Below, in pieces: positions 7,449-11,427 of a stretch of DNA of 11,427 nt. Numbering within the stretch: position 1 is the stretch's first letter; each line of letters starts with the position of its first letter. A model generated the notes under the pieces. It did no database searches and was not told the DNA's origin. It saw nothing but the letters and a program-made list of their open reading frames with translations. Source of the DNA: Cloacimonetes bacterium UBA6081 (GTDB lineage Bacteria > Cloacimonadota > Cloacimonadia > Cloacimonadales > Cloacimonadaceae). The DNA is taken from the NCBI GenBank assembly GCA_002428685.1, contig DIXL01000090.1, positions 1 to 11,427 on the forward strand, read 5' to 3'. The position numbers and the translations under genes are program-made.

Positions 7449-8713
7449 GTTTTCTCCCCAGTCTCTGTTAGTTTATCTGCAAAATATCTGGCTATGGCCA
7501 GCCCCGAGTGTCCATAATTTACCACGGTTTCTGCTCTGAAGTGCTTTATTTTTTCTGTTGTGCCCGCTTGGCAGCTTCTTTCCACATATTCACCCAGACA
7601 ATCCAGATCTGCCTCACTCAGTACAAAGCCAATTTTTGCGCCGGCCACATCGCTCCAGATGGCAGAAAGCTGGTCTCTTTCATAGCCTGGCATGGCAGCA
7701 AGCGGAATATCCAGAGTTATCACCGGCTTTTCGTAGATAAAGGCAAAATCAAAGCGCAGCGAAGAAGTGTCCGAGATCAGCAGGTCTGCTTTGTTCATAG
7801 CCTCCGATGGCGATATCTGTGTATCCCACACCACGTTTTTATAGCCTGCAAGCTGTCGTTTACACCGATTTATCATTTCTTGCTCTGACACCAGGGATTG
7901 AGGATGGGGACGGACTATAATGTGATAACCAAGATTGGCAAGCTGGACTATAAATCCTGTGCCATAATGAGCCAATAGCCCTTTGCTGCCCCAGGATGAG
8001 CCGATTAGGATGGTCTTTGTCTCAGCTTTTTCGGTTTTATCCTGTTTGTTTTTACAATAAACATCCAGATAGGGCAAGCCCAACGGAATCAATTGTTTAG
8101 GTTTCAAACTTCTTTTCTTTTCAAGCTCACGGATCGAAGCCGTTTGAAATTCTCCCACCAGCACTACAGCGTCATAAAAGTCTAAAGACCCTATTTTATA
8201 CATAGAGAGATCGTTGATGGAGTGAAACACATGGATCAGGTTCCGGGTGTGGGGGCTTCTGCGCAATGGATACCCTTTGCAGCCTATATTGGGAGTGGTG
8301 CAAAGCAGATATTCTGCCCGGATGTTTCCGGCTTTGCCATACTTCCAGGCTCCAAAACCCAAAAACCTGGAATCCATCAGTTCATGCTCTATCAGCAGCG
8401 CAGGATCTTCAATATCCAACGTATAGTAACGAAACTTAAGCCCCAGCGCAATAAAGCCTTTTACAATAGGCTCAAAGGTAGCCCAATACTGCTTGCCTTC
8501 ACTAAGGATAGCAATGGGGCTTACGGCAGAGATTGCTTTTGTCTCCGGCTGTTTGCGCCCCAGCAGCCTAAAAAATATGCCTTTGAGAGAATAGATAAGG
8601 GTTGCAACCCCTGCAATCAGCAAATTGATCAAGACCGCGCCGGTGCCGGGATCAAGATAGGCATAACTGGCAGAAGGGCTTAGCAGATATAAAACAATTA
8701 GGAGAATCACCAT
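7442..8713 (-). CDS. Membrane-anchored CDP-glycerol glycerophosphotransferase (TagB/TagF)-like enzyme
   Basis: 423 residues. The N-terminus is a signal-like hydrophobic stretch (1-18), then AYLDPGTGAVLINLLIAG (18-35) with a second membrane segment. This YLDPGTG membrane module is recurrent in bacterial envelope proteins. The rest (about 60-415) fits the Glyphos_transf fold: VFHS (162-165), IIVRPHPQS (265-273), and LLISDTSSLRFDFAFIYEKPVI (311-332), matching the family's 'D.SS..FD...l.kP.i' nucleotide-site signature. TagB/TagF enzymes move glycerol- or ribitol-phosphate from CDP-linked donors to polymer acceptors on the cytoplasmic face. Next to an aepX that carries a cytidylyltransferase domain, a CMP-phosphonate or CDP-alcohol donor is a reasonable guess, not proven. 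ATG at 8713 has GAGGAG (8720-8725) six bases upstream, and the aepY stop is three bases away. The annealed acceptor and donor cannot be read from sequence. Confidence 0.8.
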   Translation of the reverse strand: MVILLIVLYLLSPSASYAYLDPGTGAVLINLLIAGVATLIYSLKGIFFRLLGRKQPETKAISAVSPIAILSEGKQYWATFEPIVKGFIALGLKFRYYTLDIEDPALLIEHELMDSRFLGFGAWKYGKAGNIRAEYLLCTTPNIGCKGYPLRRSPHTRNLIHVFHSINDLSMYKIGSLDFYDAVVLVGEFQTASIRELEKKRSLKPKQLIPLGLPYLDVYCKNKQDKTEKAETKTILIGSSWGSKGLLAHYGTGFIVQLANLGYHIIVRPHPQSLVSEQEMINRCKRQLAGYKNVVWDTQISPSEAMNKADLLISDTSSLRFDFAFIYEKPVITLDIPLAAMPGYERDQLSAIWSDVAGAKIGFVLSEADLDCLGEYVERSCQAGTTEKIKHFRAETVVNYGHSGLAIARYFADKLTETGEKTC

Positions 8714-8716
8714 AAT

Positions 8717-9844
8717 CTACTCCTCAGTGCAGAAATCCATAAAGAGGTGCTTGTTTTCAGCCGGGCTTTTTGTGGGACGCCCCAAGTCTTTGCGGGAGCC
8801 TGGTTTGATAATCACTTCTAACAAAACAGGTCCCTTGGCTGTCCGGCAATTCACCAGAGCTTCTTGCAGGGAGTTAATCTCCCCTGCCAGATAGTAATGC
8901 AGGTAACCCAAAGATTTGGATAGCAGGGAAAAATCTATCTGCTGCGAAGGAGTTGGCTGCCCGCCTACCGATTCGTGGCAGTGGTTGTTTAACAGGATAT
9001 GAATCAGATTGGCAGGTTTGTGGTTGCCAATAACAGCCAGGGCACCCAGATGCATAAGCATGGCACCGTCTCCATCCAGGCAAACAACCCTGCGCTTTGG
9101 CTTTGCCATTGCTATTGCTGCTGCCAGGGAAGAGCTGTGTCCCATAGAGCCAACCGTTAGAAAGTCCCGGCAAGGCTGCCCTTTTTTTCCTCTCAGTTCA
9201 AACACCTCGCGGGAGGTTTTACCCGTGGTTGATACCACAATGGCAGTGCTTATGGCATCAAGAATCACTTCCAAAGCCTCTTCTCTGCCCAACAGAGCTT
9301 CCGGATTGGGGGTGGCTTTTGGCTTGGGGTATTGGGCAAAAGCCCCTTTGCGGACTATTAAAGCTACGGGATTGTGCTTTTCCACACTCAGCTTCATCAG
9401 GTTTTCCACAATTTCAGCAGCGTCAGTAGTAGAACTATCTATTATCCGATAAGGTATTTCGGCGGCAACAAGCAGACTGTTTTGCACTCTGCCTTGCTTA
9501 ATATGCTGTGGTTCATCCGGTTTTTCCGGCTCTCCCCTCCAGCCAATAATCAGCAACATGGGAATACCGTAAACTTCTTTATCAGCAAGGGAAAGCAGCG
9601 GATTCAGGGCATTTCCCAAGCCGGAATTTTGCATATATACTGCTCCTGGGTTACCGGTAGCCAGATAGTGTCCGGCCGCCATGGCCACAGCGTTCCCTTC
9701 GTTGGCACAGATAATATGGCTGTTACCCTCAATCCTATCCGTAATCGCCAGGCACAGCTCTTGGAGCAGGGAATCCGGCACACCCGCAAAGAAGTTGATT
9801 CCCAGCCGGCTTAGACAATCCAAAAATTCTTGGGGAGAGATCAT
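8717..9844 (-). CDS. aepY: Phosphonopyruvate decarboxylase
   Basis: 375-residue thiamine-diphosphate enzyme that decarboxylates phosphonopyruvate to phosphonoacetaldehyde, pulling the unfavourable PEP mutase equilibrium toward phosphonates. The N-terminal PYR domain contains GVPDSLLQEL (21-30) and the cofactor-activating Glu in CANEGNAVAMAAGHY (E49). The C-terminal PP domain has the metal/diphosphate motif GDGAMLMHLGAL starting at 258 and closing with LLNN at 284-287, then HESVGGQPT (290-298), a segment typical of this family. Both domains in one ~375-residue chain without the central acetolactate-synthase domain is the normal size. GGAG (9850-9853) lies five bases before ATG, and the aepX stop is only two bases upstream, so the two genes are co-transcribed. 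A sulfopyruvate decarboxylase is the nearest alternative; the neighbouring PEP mutase makes that unlikely. Confidence 0.93.
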   Translation of the reverse strand: MISPQEFLDCLSRLGINFFAGVPDSLLQELCLAITDRIEGNSHIICANEGNAVAMAAGHYLATGNPGAVYMQNSGLGNALNPLLSLADKEVYGIPMLLIIGWRGEPEKPDEPQHIKQGRVQNSLLVAAEIPYRIIDSSTTDAAEIVENLMKLSVEKHNPVALIVRKGAFAQYPKPKATPNPEALLGREEALEVILDAISTAIVVSTTGKTSREVFELRGKKGQPCRDFLTVGSMGHSSSLAAAIAMAKPKRRVVCLDGDGAMLMHLGALAVIGNHKPANLIHILLNNHCHESVGGQPTPSQQIDFSLLSKSLGYLHYYLAGEINSLQEALVNCRTAKGPVLLEVIIKPGSRKDLGRPTKSPAENKHLFMDFCTEE

Positions 9845-9846
9845 AT

Positions 9847-11139
9847 TTACTCCGGTATCAGCGAAATTATCTCTTTGATGGACATCATGTTTGCCCTGGC
9901 TTCATAGGCTCTGCCGTGTTCAAGGATCTGCTGTGCCGTTCGTAACATGGCTGGATAAGCACTCCTGAGTAGTTGATTGGCGTAGATTATGATGTTTACT
10001 CCCGCGGTGGCAAGCTCATTCTCGTAAATCGTATCAAAGGTAGAGGGAACCACAACCAGCGGCACCCTCACTTCAAAAGAGTTGTATCTGCGGCAGAATT
10101 CCAAGATCTCATCGGGAGCTTTTTCTTTGGAATGGATCATGATGCCGTCGCACCCGCTTTTTATATAGGCTTTGGCGCGGGTAATGGCATCCTCCAAACC
10201 GGCTTTGAGAATCAGGCTTTCAATGCGGGCGATAATCATGAATTCTTCTGTAACCTGGGCTTTTTTCCCCGCGGCTATCTTGGCGCAGAAATTAGCAATG
10301 GAATCCTGATTTTGCACTACATCGGTGCCAAACAGTGAGTTCATTTTCAGCCCCACCTTGTCTTCAATAATAACTGCCGAAACACCCAGCCGTTCCAAAG
10401 TGCGCACCGTATAGATAAAATGCTCGGTTTTGCCCCCGGTATCGCCATCAAAAATGATGGGTTTGGTGGTAACCTCCAGGAGATCGTTCACATTTACCAA
10501 GCGGGAAGAGATATCAAGTGCTTCAATATCTGGCTTGCCCCGCACGGTGGAATCGGTTAAACTGCTTGCCCACATGCCGTCAAACTCCATTGTTTTGCCG
10601 GCTACTTCCACCTTTGTGTGCTCAATAATCAAACCGGTTAAACCATTGTGAGCCTCGCAAATCCGCACGAAGGGCTTGGCACAAATCAAACGCCGCAGTG
10701 AGGCCAAACGGATATCCGGGGTAGTCCCAATTTCACGGATGGCACGGTTTAGTTGCGAAGATGATATTCCCGGGGTGTAGGGAACTTCTATCAATTCACC
10801 CCCCCATTCTGCCAAGGTATCTATCACCTGTTGACGGGTATCTCGCTGCACGCCTTCTTTCCAGTCATCGCCATGCACCACAAAGTCCGGCTTTAAACTC
10901 CGCAAATTGGGACGGTAATCTAAAGTGGCTTGGGGAATTACTTCTGCCACGCCTTTAATGGCTTTTACTATTATAGAGCGCTGTTCATAGCTAAGATAGG
11001 GTAGCCGTTTGTAGCTTGCTATGGCTTGATCGGTTAAAACGCCTACACATACCTCACCATATTTTTGGGCCTGGGCTATGATATTTAAATGTCCGGGATG
11101 GATGATATCGGCACTCATGCCAACATATACTTTTTTCAT
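9847..11139 (-). CDS. aepX: Bifunctional cytidylyltransferase / phosphoenolpyruvate mutase
   Basis: 430 residues. Residues 1-~135 are a glycerol-3-phosphate/phosphocholine-type cytidylyltransferase domain: start VYVGMSADIIHPGHL with the HxGH signature HPGH (14-17), HGDDWKEG (89-96), and YTPGISSS (121-128) in the place of TagD's RTEGISTT. Residues ~145-430 are PEP mutase of the isocitrate-lyase superfamily: FDGDTGG (230-236) for Mg binding, and the diagnostic EDKVGLKMNS (259-268), which fits the EDKxxxxxNS motif separating PEP mutase from 2-methylisocitrate lyase and other relatives. ARIES (304-308) and MIHSK (334-338) are also present. The mutase makes phosphonopyruvate from PEP. The fused domain probably activates a downstream phosphonate as a CMP ester, by analogy with other fused AepX proteins of surface-polysaccharide loci. 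It is the first gene of the operon. The ribosome-binding site is weak (AGAG, 11147-11150). Confidence 0.92.
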   Translation of the reverse strand: MKKVYVGMSADIIHPGHLNIIAQAQKYGEVCVGVLTDQAIASYKRLPYLSYEQRSIIVKAIKGVAEVIPQATLDYRPNLRSLKPDFVVHGDDWKEGVQRDTRQQVIDTLAEWGGELIEVPYTPGISSSQLNRAIREIGTTPDIRLASLRRLICAKPFVRICEAHNGLTGLIIEHTKVEVAGKTMEFDGMWASSLTDSTVRGKPDIEALDISSRLVNVNDLLEVTTKPIIFDGDTGGKTEHFIYTVRTLERLGVSAVIIEDKVGLKMNSLFGTDVVQNQDSIANFCAKIAAGKKAQVTEEFMIIARIESLILKAGLEDAITRAKAYIKSGCDGIMIHSKEKAPDEILEFCRRYNSFEVRVPLVVVPSTFDTIYENELATAGVNIIIYANQLLRSAYPAMLRTAQQILEHGRAYEARANMMSIKEIISLIPE

Positions 11140-11250
11140 AGATTCACTCTTTTACGGGTTGCTATTTTGCTATTTATAAACATGAGTTTCAGCTTGTTTA
11201 GTTTTTAATTATCCACTCCTGTCCACTTTCAGATTAGTAATGCAATTAGT

Positions 11251-11277
11251 CAACCAATTTGTTTGTAGGGTTGGTTG
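11251..11277. promoter_or_regulatory. Perfect 7-bp inverted repeat upstream of aepX, operator candidate
   Basis: CAACCAA (11251-11257) and TTGGTTG (11271-11277) form a perfect inverted repeat with a 13-base spacer, about 112 bases upstream of the aepX ATG. On the operon's strand the second half-site runs straight into TTGACT, a possible -35 hexamer. The half-site spacing (centre to centre 20 bases) suits a dimeric regulator bound on one face of DNA. The element could equally be a short RNA hairpin or chance. Confidence 0.35.
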
Positions 11278-11320
11278 TTATATTGCTGCGACCTCTTTAC
11301 CTGGCTGTGGATACCGCTAA

Positions 11321-11395
11321 GTTCAGGAGTCATTCCCGCCATCAGCCAGTTTTAAGGTTGCTACCATTTATAGCGGCGGGAAGGACTCATGGAAC
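11321..11395 (-). repeat. Imperfect palindromic dispersed repeat, copy 2
   Basis: Arm GGAGTCATTCCCGCC (11326-11340) pairs with GGCGGGAAGGACTCA (11375-11389) at 13 of 15 positions across a 34-base loop; flanking GTTC/GAAC extends the stem with a one-base offset. Read on the minus strand it matches the copy at 4458-4526 in arm sequence, loop length and the identity of the two unpaired positions, but differs by GT to CC in both arms. Confidence 0.6.
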
Positions 11396-11427
11396 GGCAA
11401 TGTGTGATAAGTAGCTTTTAATTAAGT

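Larger units (their letters stand above)
11140..11427. other. Upstream region of the phosphonate operon, no gene seen
   Basis: The 288 bases to the window edge contain no plausible coding frame on either strand. The operon promoter should lie here. On the minus strand a TTGACT (11246-11251) and a TATAAA (near 11176) can be picked out, but neither has a well-spaced partner, so no promoter is called. Two structured elements are present: the inverted repeat at 11251-11277 and the imperfect palindrome at 11321-11395. Confidence 0.5.

Noticed and set aside
8222..9814. Long open frames on the plus strand opposite aepY and the TagF-like gene
   Set aside because: They are antisense to well-supported genes, have no family resemblance and no ribosome-binding sites.
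9847..10740. 2-methylisocitrate lyase or isocitrate lyase identity for the C-terminal half of aepX
   Set aside because: The EDKxxxxxNS motif at residues 259-268 and the adjacent aepY identify PEP mutase.
11176..11181. TATAAA as a -10 box for aepX
   Set aside because: No acceptable -35 hexamer at 16-18 bases; promoter rules for this lineage are also uncertain.
11321..11395. Integron attC site
   Set aside because: The outer ends read GTTC...GAAC, the reverse of the attC RYYYAAC...GTTRRRY arrangement, and no integron integrase or cassette array is present.

Overview
The window looks like chromosomal DNA from an uncultured anaerobe of the FCB group, most likely Cloacimonadota. The main clue is a pair of secreted right-handed beta-helix proteins whose C-termini carry the 'NYPNPFNP(T/S)TTI' sorting/FlgD-Ig-like domain and end in a short Lys-terminated strand. 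The phylum call is inference from protein style; no rRNA or other marker gene is present.

Left part (1-4440, + strand): two large surface or secreted beta-helix proteins in tandem. The first is cut by the window edge. The second is complete, with a signal peptide and two beta-helix modules. An 85-base gap between them is filled by a GTAG-headed inverted REP doublet (REPIN-like). Region 4441-4865 is a convergent intergenic spacer with an imperfect palindrome, an iteron-like inverted/tandem repeat and a possible short coding remnant.

Right part (4866-11139, - strand): a tight four-gene operon reading right to left, with gaps of 2 and 3 bases and then a 7-base overlap. Gene order is (1) a cytidylyltransferase fused to phosphoenolpyruvate mutase (aepX), (2) phosphonopyruvate decarboxylase (aepY), (3) a membrane-anchored CDP-glycerol glycerophosphotransferase (TagB/TagF)-like enzyme with a YLDPGTG N-terminus, and (4) an unusual 860-residue polytopic protein that joins a YidC/Oxa1-like domain to a C-terminal alkaline-phosphatase-superfamily (sulfatase/LTA-synthase-like) domain.

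The parsimonious reading is a phosphonate decoration system. PEP is isomerised to phosphonopyruvate and decarboxylated to phosphonoacetaldehyde. That is converted by an enzyme not encoded here to an amino- or hydroxy-ethylphosphonate, activated as a CMP ester by the fused cytidylyltransferase domain, transferred to a polymer or lipid by the TagF-like enzyme, and acted on outside the membrane by the YidC-phosphotransferase fusion. The first two steps are well supported; the later steps are inference. The YidC-phosphotransferase fusion is the most unusual object in the window.

The right spacer (11140-11427) has no gene I can recognise. It contains a perfect 7-bp inverted repeat upstream of aepX and a second copy of the imperfect palindrome seen at 4458-4526. 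The two palindromes lie on either side of the operon in opposite orientations and share the same unpaired positions.
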